Positions 45,698 to 54,303 of a stretch of 64,000 nucleotides of DNA are shown piece after piece (the first letter of the stretch is position 1; each line of letters opens with the position of its first letter). This DNA is from Clostridia bacterium. Lineage in GTDB: Bacteria > Bacillota > Clostridia > TANB77 > CAG-508. A program made the translations under genes and the position numbers. The DNA lies in the NCBI GenBank assembly GCA_900752335.1, contig CAADUZ010000023.1:1-64000 (forward strand), read 5' to 3'. The notes under the pieces are model-generated. The model saw nothing but the letters and a program-made list of their open reading frames with translations. It was not told the DNA's origin and made no database searches.

Positions 45698-45841
45698 AAT
45701 TTTAACTCCACGTTTTTTGTTTTTAGTATAGCACCCGTATTCCTTGTTCTCCAGAGCATACAACATTATGTTTTACTTTTTAGTTAATTGTATGTGTGGT
45801 TTTAATGCTCGTAGTATTGTTAGTGCAAAATAATATTTTTA

Positions 45842-45870
45842 TTGACAATTCATTTATTAAATAATAATAT
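45842..45870 (+). promoter_or_regulatory. Sigma-A promoter of the CGG-split nuclease gene
   Basis: TTGACA (45842-45847), 17 bases, TAATAT (45865-45870). The ribosome site AGGAGGGGG begins only about eight bases beyond the -10 box, so the leader is very short. Confidence 0.75.
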
Positions 45871-45893
45871 TATTTTTAGGAGGGGGTGTGTGT

Positions 45894-47442
45894 ATGGATT
45901 ATGAAATTTTATATGTATATATAAAAGCTGTTATCACAAATAATAAATATTTTATGGAGGTAGTAGACTCATTACAATACTGTCAAGAAGATTTTTTTAG
46001 TCAAGTCAAATCTAATTTATCTTCTGAATATAACTCATATAACAATTTAGATATTATGAATATTTTTTGCATTTGTACTGATAAATCCAAAGCTACTAAA
46101 ATAAAAAGTTCTTTAGCTAATGATATTTCAAATAAATTGAAAGGCTTAAAAGATACGTCTTTTGATATGTATAACAACTATATCAATGTATATATAGATT
46201 ATTTATTAAATAATAATTTATCTCCGTTAATGTTTTCTCGTGAAATAGACGATTTGTCCATCATTTGTTTAATTGGTAGTAAAACTACTTGCTCTCAACC
46301 ACCTGTTAAAGTGCAAGAAATTTTAAATATTTGGCATAATAAAGAAAAGCCTACTCTTTTTGGAAAGCAAGTATTAACTCAACCATTTTATTATAAAACT
46401 CTCCTTAATCGAAAGACTTTAGACATAGTTCCTAGTATTAGTGATAACAATTTATATTTATTATTGGAGGGAAATATAAAAATTAAATTAGACTATTCAG
46501 CAATTAGTCCTTTTAGCTTTGAAGATTCTAGTGTATTTGAGGCAACAGATATACAATCTATATTATATAATCCTGTTTATTGCTTTGGATATGTATTTGA
46601 ATCTCAAATTATATTTATGGACTGGTTTGATATTTATTTATATGTTATGGCATTACTGGATATTGATTTAAATGACCTAAAAAAACTTGAAGAATCATAT
46701 CTTTTGTTCTTGAATTTTATTGATAAACATATCTGCAATAAAGTTTACGAAGTCGAACCTATATGCGATAAAAATCTCTTCTTTAAATCATTAAGTAAAC
46801 ATATAAAAATGGCTTCTGAATTTATGAAACGGTAAGGAAGAAATATCAGTTTCTAAAAATTTTATTTGTACTGTTAAAAATAAATGGATTTATATTCCCA
46901 AAATGCTTTCTATATTAGAAGAAATTTATGAGAAAGAAATCACTGATTTATCTAATAGATTAGAATTTAATTCTAACTATTTTAAGAAGTTTATTAACAA
47001 TTTACCTTCGAGTACAAATTATGCTAAAGGAAAAGCTTTAGAAGATTTAGTCGCTTACTTTTTTAGCTGCATTAATGAATTTAAAATTACTGGTAGAAAT
47101 ATTAGAAATTTTACTGAAGAAATTGATTTATGCCTTTGTAACTGCTCAAACAATGCTCTTTTCTGGGAATTAGGACCTATTGTTTTAGTCGAATGCAAGA
47201 ATCAGCATGAAAAAATAAATGTAAAAACTATACGAAATTTAAGCTCTATTATGGAAGTAAAAGGTATTTCTACTACAATTTTGGTGACAGCTTCTGTTCT
47301 TACGAAACCAGCTATAGGAGAAATAGAAAAAGCTAAATTAACTAATAAAAATATTATCGTTATATATTTAAATGAATTATTAAGTTTAAATAAAACTCCT
47401 TTGCAATTTTTAGAAGATAAAATTTTAGAATACAGTTTATAA
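45894..47442 (+). CDS. PD-(D/E)XK nuclease-like protein, read through a CGG +1 frameshift
   Basis: 515 residues joined. Residues 1-312 (frame one) are an unknown domain ending ASEFMK, then CGG (46830-46832) and TAA. Skipping the C gives GKEEISVSKNFICTVKNKW and an open frame with no stop to the end. That second part ends in an Mrr/restriction-like fold: AKGKALEDLVAYFF, TEEIDLCLCN, then IVLVECKNQ, the D...ExK catalytic pattern. Without the shift the nuclease part would be absent. I start at ATG 45894, seven bases after AGGAGGGGG; GTG 45888 overlaps it. It is likely a defence protein, made only with the frameshift. Confidence 0.83.
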
Positions 47443-47452
47443 ATTAAAACTA

Positions 47453-47479
47453 CCCCTGCACTTTTTATAAATGCAGGGG
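47453..47479. terminator. Hairpin between convergent genes
   Basis: CCCCTGCA (47453-47460) with TGCAGGGG (47472-47479), and A/T runs on both sides, between the nuclease gene and the SEC-C gene. Confidence 0.75.
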
Positions 47480-47484
47480 ATTAA

Positions 47485-49623
47485 TCAATAGGCTTCATAA
47501 TTTATATTTCTACTATAATTCACTTTGTAATTTTTATTGTTTTCTTCTAAAATATCTTCGAAAATATGATAAATTTCTTTATCGTCAATAGTAATAATCG
47601 TCTGTATAATTGGTATAAACTCTTTCGTTAAGTTATTAGAGAAATATTCAATATCTTTACTAACTGTCTTATCATTGCCATCAAATTCAATTAGTTCTAT
47701 TATTATTTCTAAACCAAATATCATTCCAAGAAAACCTGCAATTAAGCATTCATCTATATCACTAAACAAATCATTATCATTAAAAATATTTTTGGCTGCT
47801 ATTGCATCTAAATGTATAAATTCAGATACTTTAGCATAAAAAGTATTATACAATTTTTTATAATTTTCTCCTGCTTTTTCAGCTAATTGTTTTTTCTGAA
47901 TGTCAAATTTGAATTTTTCTCCAGTTTTTATATTTTCTATTTCAAATTTGTTAATTTTTTTGTGAGTGCCATTATCAATTCCAGCAACTGGTAAAATCTT
48001 TTCCTTAAACAATTTACTGTCTTTTTTATAAGCTTTGATATTAATTAAAATTTCGAATAATATTCTGTCAACAGCCATAGCATTATCATAATATTCTCCA
48101 TCTACTAATTCTTTTAATGCTTTTAAGTTAATACTTGCTTTATATGCCCCAAAAACTAAAAAATCTTTAATATCTTGAATGATAAATTTTTTATTTTTTT
48201 GTTTATCTTTAGAATAAAAATTTATAAAAACATTTAAGCAATATATCATATCATCAATCTTGTTTTGGTTCATATATTCTAAAATAAAACTTATTGCTTC
48301 TACTGCTTGTAATTCATTCCATTTATTGCCTTTTATTTTGCTTGACATTATCTTTTTATACTCTTTCATATAGCTTTTGAATTTATATATATCTCTATCT
48401 GACAATAAATTTTCATTCTCACTTGTAAGCATAAATCCAGATTTATCTGCTGCATATAGCCAAGCTTTATCAATATCTCCTTTTCTTTTTAAGATTTTAT
48501 AACCTATTGCTAAATCATTTGGCAAAATTCCTCCAAAAATTAAATTTTCATTACCCGGCATTCTTCCAAAAATTCTTTTAAAATGCATTTGCTCATTTTC
48601 CAAAATTTCAGTTGCTATTGGATGTACAGGTACAGATTTTATATATTCATTTTCTTTTTTAGATTTAAAATACTTCATATTTTTATTTTTACAACACTTT
48701 GCATACTTTTTTCCACTTCCACAAGGACATTTTTCATTATCGTCCCATTCTTCCTCTTCTTCCTTTAATTTTTCAAAAATATTATCAAAATATTGTACTA
48801 ACTTTTTCACAAACTGTTCATCTCTAAATTCTGTTGTTTCCTTCCATCCTTTACCGATTTTTTTAGTGATTCTGATTTCCATTTTTTCGATTATATAATG
48901 AGCAAACGAATTAACAAATAGTTCAGTTGCTTCTTTAGATTCTGAATCTATTTCTGGCATATCTATATCATTAAATAAACTCAAAAAATTATCTGGTACT
49001 TTTTTAGACTCTCCTACTAAAATACTCTTAAGCAGAAAACCAAATTGTTCAAGGCATATTTCAAAATTATCCTTGGCAGCATTTTCATTTGAATAATATA
49101 TTTGAATTGAATAATTAAGATTATTTATCACATTATAATTAGTAAACAGCATTTTATTTTTTCTATATCTATAATTAAAATAAAATATAGCTAAATGGTT
49201 AATTTTCTTACTTATAATTGAAAAATAGTTGCATTCAGCTTCTAATATTTGCAAAGCTCTTTCCAATTCTTTAACTTCAATATGCCAGTCAGTAGATTCT
49301 GCTTCCTTAAATTGCTTAAAATAATTATTTAAAATAAATTTTAATACTTTTAGCATATCTTTTTCTATTTCAGCATCTTCCACAATTTCTTCTGTTAACA
49401 ATGCTAGTGGTGCTATCTTGTTTGGATAGAAACTTATTACCTCATTTACCATATATTCTTTTCTTAATTTATCACTAGTACTTTTAGCTTGTTTTACAAT
49501 TTCTCCTAGAAATTTATTTTGATTTTCTCTATCTTCATTTTCTATCTTACTAATAATAATTTCTAATATTTTTTTTATTTCGTCTTTTTCTGTAGTTTCA
49601 AATAATTTAACAATTTCTTCCAC
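47485..49623 (-). CDS. Large SEC-C motif protein
   Basis: 712 residues, largely helical with charged runs. The only clear motif is CPCGSGKKYAKCC around residue 300, a SEC-C zinc finger like that at the end of SecA. The C-terminal half is rich in Asp/Glu/Lys and has a LAGFLGMIFGLEIIIELIEF hydrophobic piece. No catalytic motif is seen. Accessory region context suggests a defence or stress role, but nothing shows it. Confidence 0.7.
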   Translation of the reverse strand: MEEIVKLFETTEKDEIKKILEIIISKIENEDRENQNKFLGEIVKQAKSTSDKLRKEYMVNEVISFYPNKIAPLALLTEEIVEDAEIEKDMLKVLKFILNNYFKQFKEAESTDWHIEVKELERALQILEAECNYFSIISKKINHLAIFYFNYRYRKNKMLFTNYNVINNLNYSIQIYYSNENAAKDNFEICLEQFGFLLKSILVGESKKVPDNFLSLFNDIDMPEIDSESKEATELFVNSFAHYIIEKMEIRITKKIGKGWKETTEFRDEQFVKKLVQYFDNIFEKLKEEEEEWDDNEKCPCGSGKKYAKCCKNKNMKYFKSKKENEYIKSVPVHPIATEILENEQMHFKRIFGRMPGNENLIFGGILPNDLAIGYKILKRKGDIDKAWLYAADKSGFMLTSENENLLSDRDIYKFKSYMKEYKKIMSSKIKGNKWNELQAVEAISFILEYMNQNKIDDMIYCLNVFINFYSKDKQKNKKFIIQDIKDFLVFGAYKASINLKALKELVDGEYYDNAMAVDRILFEILINIKAYKKDSKLFKEKILPVAGIDNGTHKKINKFEIENIKTGEKFKFDIQKKQLAEKAGENYKKLYNTFYAKVSEFIHLDAIAAKNIFNDNDLFSDIDECLIAGFLGMIFGLEIIIELIEFDGNDKTVSKDIEYFSNNLTKEFIPIIQTIITIDDKEIYHIFEDILEENNKNYKVNYSRNINYEAY

Positions 49624-49652
49624 TTAAACTTCTCCTTTTATGTGTTTAATGC

Positions 49653-49928
49653 TTAATTAAATATTGTTATGTTCTCTTCTTTATCCAAGTATAACTTAAT
49701 TATATTTTTATATTGATTCAATTTTATTTGGTAAATTTGTCCAAGATTTATTAAACAATTATTTTTACTTAATTTATCGCTCAACTTTAGTACCCCAAAT
49801 TGGACGTCAAAAAATAGTTTATTTATTGTATTTAAACTAGAAACTGTTCCTTCGGATTTAATAAATATTTTGCTGTTTTTAAATTTCGATAAAACATTAA
49901 TCAATTCTTTTTCATTAATATCTTCCAT
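49653..49928 (-). CDS. Hypothetical protein between HsdS-like and SEC-C genes
   Basis: About 91 residues: EDINEKELINVLSKFKNSKIFIKSEGTVSSLNTINKLFFDV then strands, ending FN. GGTGG precedes ATG 49928. It shares the strand with the HsdS-like gene, 26 bases upstream, and may be translated with it. No family recognised. Confidence 0.6.
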   Translation of the reverse strand: MEDINEKELINVLSKFKNSKIFIKSEGTVSSLNTINKLFFDVQFGVLKLSDKLSKNNCLINLGQIYQIKLNQYKNIIKLYLDKEENITIFN

Positions 49929-49953
49929 ATCCACACCACCTATATTTTCAAAA

Positions 49954-50520
49954 CTATATATCATATAATTTAATCAATTTATTTTGCATACTAGAAATTT
50001 GCTCTTTCAATTTTTTGTCTTCTTCTAGTATTTTTAATTGCTCTTCCAGTGAGATCTCTGGAATTTCAAACTGCCTCAAACTGTCTAGTCTTATTTGATA
50101 TGTTGAAGAATATCCTTTTGACATGCAATATGCCTCTTCCAAAAGTTTCTTTATGTATTTATCTGTATTTAATATTTTTGCTAAAAATATTGGATTATAT
50201 AGCTCTGCTTTTACTCTTGCAAAAATTACTCTTGCAGAATATACCACCTTTTCTTCTCCAAGATTTGTAATATTTCTTACTTGCAAACTGTTTCTAACTA
50301 GTTCTGGAAAAATTAAATCATTTTCTTTTGCTCCGTAAAAGTAAAGTAAGTTTCCCTTATTTTCTAATTCGTACTTATACTCATCTTCTAATATAACGGC
50401 CCCATTTTCCTTAATATGAGTTAATCTTAAATTGTATATATCTCCTGTTTTTGACTTATATTCATCTGGTATAGTCTTTCCTCTACTTATTACGTCACAA
50501 ATATCTTCTAATTTTAACAT
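49954..50520 (-). CDS. Half-size type I restriction specificity (HsdS)-like protein
   Basis: 188 residues with one target recognition domain: LEDICDVISRGKTIP, LRLTHIKENGAV, NDLIFPELVRNS, FLAKILNTDKYIKKLLEEAY, then IRLDSLRQFEIPEISLEEQLKILEEDKKLKEQI, the coiled spacer typical of HsdS. Normal HsdS has two such halves (about 400 residues). No hsdM or hsdR is nearby, so it is an orphan, or acts with the downstream SEC-C protein. GGTGAT lies before ATG 50520. Confidence 0.8.
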   Translation of the reverse strand: MLKLEDICDVISRGKTIPDEYKSKTGDIYNLRLTHIKENGAVILEDEYKYELENKGNLLYFYGAKENDLIFPELVRNSLQVRNITNLGEEKVVYSARVIFARVKAELYNPIFLAKILNTDKYIKKLLEEAYCMSKGYSSTYQIRLDSLRQFEIPEISLEEQLKILEEDKKLKEQISSMQNKLIKLYDI

Positions 50521-50639
50521 TTTTATCACCGCATGTAATATATCACATTCTCTTCATTTTGTCAAGTACATTTGTAATACTGTTTATTTTACAACGTAAT
50601 AACATACGTTAGCATATTTATATAATGCCCGTTATCACA

Positions 50640-50669
50640 AAAAAATGCAGATATATATCTGCATTTTTT
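50640..50669 (-). terminator. Terminator of the anchored protein at 50668
   Basis: AAAAATGCAGAT (50641-50652) with ATCTGCATTTTT (50657-50668) and T-run on the minus strand. It overlaps the stop codon. Confidence 0.85.
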
Positions 50670-51294
50670 ATACTATATATTTACTTATTTCTTCATATAA
50701 ATCAACTGTTTTTGGGTTAAGATTATGATTATCTGCATATGCATAGCAGTCATTTGATATTTTAGTCATATCTGTCGCAAGACTGTTTACATTATCAATA
50801 AAATCGTCATCGTTAATATGATTTAATACATTATAGAAGTTTTCATTTACATACTTTAAAATATTAAAGTATAGATCATATGTTTCAGCCAATTCTTCTG
50901 CTATCATATCTTTAGAAACTTCATTTTCTAGTGCTATATATTTTTCAAGTGCTTGAACGTCTATATTAATGTTATCGTCTAATGTATAATCTATATCTGT
51001 TACGTCAACTTTTCTAACTACGTCTGTACATTGACTTGCAATATCCCCTACTTTTTCGATTCCACTACTTGCTCTGTTACAAAATATGCTTGTAATCAAT
51101 TCCTTTATGATAATTATATTCTCTTCATTTCCTTTAGAAACAACATAATCATATGCTTCTTTATATTCTCCTTTTTTCAAGTATTCTACTGCTTTATTTA
51201 ATTCATAACTTGGTTTAAGTATAATAAATACTATAGAACCTATTACCGCTAATATTAGCAAAATTATTATTCCTATTTTTATTCCTTTACTCAT
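50668..51294 (-). CDS. Membrane-anchored hypothetical protein
   Basis: 208 residues: N-terminal helix (IGIIILLILAVIGSIVFIIL), then a soluble helical part with short TPR-like segments (AVEYLKKGEYKEAYDYV). Likely outside the membrane. No family recognised. GGAGAAATAGT precedes ATG 51294. Confidence 0.65.
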   Translation of the reverse strand: MSKGIKIGIIILLILAVIGSIVFIILKPSYELNKAVEYLKKGEYKEAYDYVVSKGNEENIIIIKELITSIFCNRASSGIEKVGDIASQCTDVVRKVDVTDIDYTLDDNINIDVQALEKYIALENEVSKDMIAEELAETYDLYFNILKYVNENFYNVLNHINDDDFIDNVNSLATDMTKISNDCYAYADNHNLNPKTVDLYEEISKYIV

Positions 51295-51319
51295 TACTAT
51301 TTCTCCTATCTAAATAAAA

Positions 51320-51652
51320 TTAATATCCCATAATCATATCTGCCCATGCTTCCATCTGTTTGTAATGTTCATAACAATAATATTCTTTTCCGCTTACACC
51401 ATCTATGCTATACGTACCTTTTTTATTGCAACCAGATGCATCACAATAATGCGTAGTAGTCGTGGTTGTAGTTGTATAGTCATCTGTTTTTGTTGGACTA
51501 CTACTGCTTGTATAGCTTTTTGGTGTAGTAGTAATTACGTCTTTTTCGCTATTATTAAAATTAAAGATAACTATTATTGCAATAATTACAATTATAACTA
51601 TAATGCTTATAAATATAGCTTTTGATTTCATACCATTTGTTGTTTTATTCAT
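51320..51652 (-). CDS. Membrane-anchored Thr-rich protein with a Cys-rich C-terminus
   Basis: About 110 residues: TM helix (AIFISIIVIIVIIAIIVIF), a Thr/Ser-rich linker including eight Thr in a row, and HYCDASGCNKKGTYSIDGVSGKEYYCYEHYKQ, a possible metal or disulfide domain with C-x4-C...C pattern. GGAAGG precedes ATG 51652. Function unknown. Confidence 0.65.
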   Translation of the reverse strand: MNKTTNGMKSKAIFISIIVIIVIIAIIVIFNFNNSEKDVITTTPKSYTSSSSPTKTDDYTTTTTTTTHYCDASGCNKKGTYSIDGVSGKEYYCYEHYKQMEAWADMIMGY

Positions 51653-51710
51653 TCTTTTTCCTTCCATTTCTTCCCTTTCCCCTATCTAATGTTAGGTTTT
51701 AACAATATTT

Positions 51711-51905
51711 TTATAGTGACCATTTATGACCACATTTTAAACATGTTATAACTACTTTTTTGCTTCCCAGCATTCCTCCAAGTAATCCTACTGGTCCAAG
51801 TAATAATCCACCCGCTGCGGCTTTTCCTAGTCCAAAACCTTTTCTATCTGCATAAATTTGATTGCTTCCACATTTCGGACAACATACTTCATTATTTCCT
51901 GACAT
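51711..51905 (-). CDS. Small double zinc-ribbon membrane protein
   Basis: 64 residues. CPKCGSNQIYADRKGFG and CLKCGHKW give two CxxC pairs of a zinc ribbon, separated by a Gly-rich hydrophobic stretch (AAAGGLLLGPVGLLGGMLG). Similar small proteins are common in phage and mobile regions. GGAGGGGAG precedes ATG 51905. Confidence 0.75.
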   Translation of the reverse strand: MSGNNEVCCPKCGSNQIYADRKGFGLGKAAAGGLLLGPVGLLGGMLGSKKVVITCLKCGHKWSL

Positions 51906-52028
51906 ATAACTCCCCTCCTTTAAATTTTTTCAATTTTCTATACTATACCACAAAATTTCATTTTTGTACACATTTTTGTATACTTATTTTAAATTTATTT
52001 TTGTACATAATATTAATAGGTGATTTAA

Positions 52029-52202
52029 ATGGGAAAATTAAAGATAGAAAAAGCACAAAAAAATAATGATACTATTACTAGAACCATTAGAATTAGTGGT
52101 AAAACTTTTGATAGAATTAACGAATTAGCTGAAAAGAATGATTTAAGTTTTAATAATGTAATAAATCAAATTATAGAATATGGTTTAGAAAATTTAGACT
52201 AA
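52029..52202 (+). CDS. Ribbon-helix-helix DNA-binding protein
   Basis: 57 residues: KNNDTITRTIRISGKTFDRINELAEKNDLSFNNVINQIIEYGLENL, the Arc/CopG pattern with one strand and two helices. It could be an antitoxin or plasmid-type repressor. AGGTGATTTAA precedes ATG 52029. It is followed by a membrane protein, 38 bases away. Confidence 0.75.
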   Translation: MGKLKIEKAQKNNDTITRTIRISGKTFDRINELAEKNDLSFNNVINQIIEYGLENLD

Positions 52203-52240
52203 AAATAAATGATTTCTATGTGACAATATATGGAGGAAAA

Positions 52241-52861
52241 ATGGAAGAAATTTTATATACAATCATAGCAGCAATAGCCTTTTTAATACCAGGATTTATA
52301 ACAACTACAATTGTGAAAAAAATTATTCCTATTGTAAATAAAGAATATAAATACAATATACTTGAAAATTTTATATACAGTTTTTTAAATATATTTATAT
52401 GGGCTATACCTATACACAATATCTATCTTAATATTGATTCTTTTAAACAAAACTTTTTTTGGTTATGGTTATTAATTTTCATAATTATATTTATATCTCC
52501 AATAGTGATTGCATTAGTGATAGTATTAATAAATAAATATGAACTTTTCAGGAAATTATGTACATATTTTAATATTACTAATATAGATATTGAACCGTCC
52601 GCCTGGGATTTTAAGTTTAAACAAATAGAAAATGAATGGGTTATTGTAACTCTAACTAACGATAGAACTATTGCAGGTTTCATAGGAAAAAACTCTTTTA
52701 TATCAGATAATCCTCAAGAAAGAGATTTATATATTGATGAAGTATATGAAATATCTAAAAGTGGAAATTGGAAAAAAAGAGAGCGAACAGACGGAATCTG
52801 GCTAAAAAGTGATGAAATAAAGACTATTGAATTTTATAAATGTAAAAAAGGAGATGAATAA
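52241..52861 (+). CDS. Membrane protein of unknown function (DUF6338-like layout)
   Basis: About 206 residues: three membrane helices in the first 100 residues (LYTIIAAIAFLIPGFITTTIV; ENFIYSFLNIFIWAIPI; WLWLLIFIIIFISPIVIALVIVL), then a soluble tail with WVIVTLTNDRTIAGFIGKNSFISDNPQERDLYIDEVYE, a beta-barrel-like piece. The layout recalls DUF6338 proteins of phage islands. I use ATG 52241 with GGAGGAAAA. GTG at 52220 is the open frame's limit. Confidence 0.7.
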   Translation: MEEILYTIIAAIAFLIPGFITTTIVKKIIPIVNKEYKYNILENFIYSFLNIFIWAIPIHNIYLNIDSFKQNFFWLWLLIFIIIFISPIVIALVIVLINKYELFRKLCTYFNITNIDIEPSAWDFKFKQIENEWVIVTLTNDRTIAGFIGKNSFISDNPQERDLYIDEVYEISKSGNWKKRERTDGIWLKSDEIKTIEFYKCKKGDE

Positions 52862-52862
52862 A

Positions 52863-53036
52863 ATGAGTAAAATTTCTAAGAGCAGTAGTTATAGTTCTTC
52901 AAGTAAAAATAAAAAATTATCTGCAAGTTCAATTTCGCAAAGAAATAAACATGGATATCGCCCAAATGGAGATAAGTCTAGCGATTGTTCAGCCCCTCCT
53001 TTTGGAGGCTCAAGTATACAAAATAAATGCAAATAA
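52863..53036 (+). CDS. Small Ser/Lys-rich protein
   Basis: 57 residues: MSKISKSSSYSSSSKNKK then Gly/Pro-rich PPFGGSSIQNKCK. AAGGAGATG precedes ATG 52863 and the gene follows the membrane protein by one base. No family known. Confidence 0.6.
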   Translation: MSKISKSSSYSSSSKNKKLSASSISQRNKHGYRPNGDKSSDCSAPPFGGSSIQNKCK

Positions 53037-53060
53037 AAAGGTCAAAAGACCTTTTTATTT
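53031..53060. terminator. Bidirectional terminator
   Basis: AAATAAAAAGGTC (53031-53043) with GACCTTTTTATTT (53048-53060), perfect, between two convergent small genes. Confidence 0.85.
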
Positions 53061-53195
53061 ATGCTTCTTATGTGAAGGCTGTCTTTGAGATAGTGCAGAA
53101 CCTGCAATGGACTTTGTAGTCTTAGAAGTTCTTCCATCTTTAAGTGCCTTAGAAGCTTGACTTGCAACTCTTTTTGAAGTTTTTTTACAAGCCAT
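53055..53195 (-). CDS. Small basic conserved-type protein
   Basis: 46 residues: ACKKTSKRVASQASKALKDGRTSKTTKSIAGSALSQ and a short Lys/His tail. Proteins of this pattern (VASxASKxLxDxxxSKxxKSxAGSALSQ) occur widely on mobile DNA, function unknown. AGAGAGGTGGTG precedes ATG 53195. The gene overlaps its own terminator. Confidence 0.75.
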   Translation of the reverse strand: MACKKTSKRVASQASKALKDGRTSKTTKSIAGSALSQRQPSHKKHK

Positions 53196-53302
53196 ATTCA
53201 TCACCACCTCTCTAGGAAAAAATCCTTCTCCATTAATTCATTCCTATTATGGTGATACATTAAATAATATATCATATTTTTTGTACAAAATCAAATTCTT
53301 GT

Positions 53303-53330
53303 TTGACATTTTCTAAAATTATGATATAAT
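53303..53330 (+). promoter_or_regulatory. Promoter of antitoxin-type RNA, locus 1
   Basis: TTGACA (53303-53308), 16-base spacer, TATAAT (53325-53330), facing the small hydrophobic peptide gene. Confidence 0.8.
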
Positions 53331-53336
53331 AACAAT

Positions 53337-53428
53337 AGGAAATGGAGAAAACCACAAACGTGGCTTACCTCAAGTTAATATGTAAAAACACATCTAACTC
53401 GGGAAAGTTTTACAGATGTGTTTTTTTG
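53337..53428 (+). ncRNA. Candidate RNA antitoxin (type I), locus 1
   Basis: About 90 nt from the promoter to a hairpin built on AAACACATCT/AGATGTGTTT plus seven T. It has no open frame. It begins GGAAATG, as does the peptide mRNA on the other strand, and shares AAACCACA with the template of that mRNA's leader, so the two RNAs could pair there. The layout is that of Fst/par and TxpA/RatA loci. Confidence 0.65.
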
Positions 53429-53432
53429 TTGG

Positions 53433-53555
53433 TTATTTGCTCTTACGAAGTAGTATTACAAGTGCTATTATCGAAGTAAGAGCTATGATAGTTATTCCTA
53501 TTAAAGCATAAAATAATATGTATATAATTGTTATTAAATATCCAGTATCTATCAT
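53433..53555 (-). CDS. Small hydrophobic toxin-like peptide, locus 1
   Basis: 40 residues: MIDTGYLITIIYILFYALIGITIIALTSIIALVILLRKSK, one membrane helix and a basic end, like Fst/TxpA toxins. GGAGGTGAGG precedes ATG 53555. The mRNA probably starts near 53610 (TATACT upstream). The opposed, non-coding RNA begins at about 53337. Confidence 0.65.
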   Translation of the reverse strand: MIDTGYLITIIYILFYALIGITIIALTSIIALVILLRKSK

Positions 53556-53796
53556 AAGCCTCACCTCCTTATTGGAGGCAAACCACATCTGCTTATTCTC
53601 ATTTCCTACGCTTTCTAGTATAGTATAATTTTACCTATTTGTCTATATAATATATCAAATTTTATTTTTTTCTTTTTAGTTTTCACTTTCTTATACTTCT
53701 CAATTAACAATAGTAATTTACTATATTGTCCTCTATAAACAACTTAAACTTTGTTTTAGACCTTGGATTTTGTCTTATCAAATGGTTTTTACGGAT

Positions 53797-54006
53797 TTAC
53801 GCACTCTTTAATTCAAGCCTCAATTTATCAGCAATCATTGCGATAAATTCCGAATTTGTTGGCTTACCTTTTGCTGCTGATACTGTGTAGCCGAATATTC
53901 TCTCTACTACATCTTGCTTTCCCCTTCCCCATGCTACTTCTATTGCATGGCGAATTGCGCGTTCTACTCTGCTTGGGGTTGTGTGATATTTTATGTAGAG
54001 TTTATG
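53797..54006 (-). pseudogene. spo0A: 3' fragment of spo0A
   Basis: Codes for the last 69 residues or so of Spo0A: IKYHTTPSRVERAIRHAIEVAWGRG, IFGYTVSAAKGKPTNSEFIAMIADKLRLE and the stop. This is the DNA-binding helix of the sporulation master regulator. The N-terminal receiver and linker are absent; upstream DNA is unrelated AT-rich sequence, and there is no start or RBS. It lies at an accessory region edge. Probably a duplicated or stranded 3' end left by an integration or recombination event. Confidence 0.85.
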
Positions 54007-54254
54007 ATTGCAAAAATTTGACTAAAGCAATAAATATTTATAGCTTTTACCTCAATATGTTTATTGCATTGATTGTAATAGAACTTTTTTCGTTTGTCAA
54101 TTTTATGAACTATACTTTTTATATTTTTTGTTATGCAAATCAAATTGCTATATACTTATACTTTTAATAATAGTTCAAAAATAAAAATAACATATTTCAT
54201 TTACTGTTCTATTTCTTCTTTAATAAATTATTATTTTAATTTACTTTTGGCTAA

Positions 54255-54303
54255 GAAATAAAATAAAGAATAAATGAACGATATCATTTATCCTTTATTT
54301 TTA
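54255..54303 (-). terminator. Terminator of the hypothetical gene at 54304
   Basis: AATAAAGAATAAATGA pairs with TCATTTATCCTTTATT around GCGATA-type loop (54259-54299), with flanking A/T. Confidence 0.65.

Noticed and set aside
53856..54167. A 103-residue plus-strand open frame
   Set aside because: It lies opposite the spo0A fragment and has no RBS or family; the minus strand carries clear Spo0A similarity.
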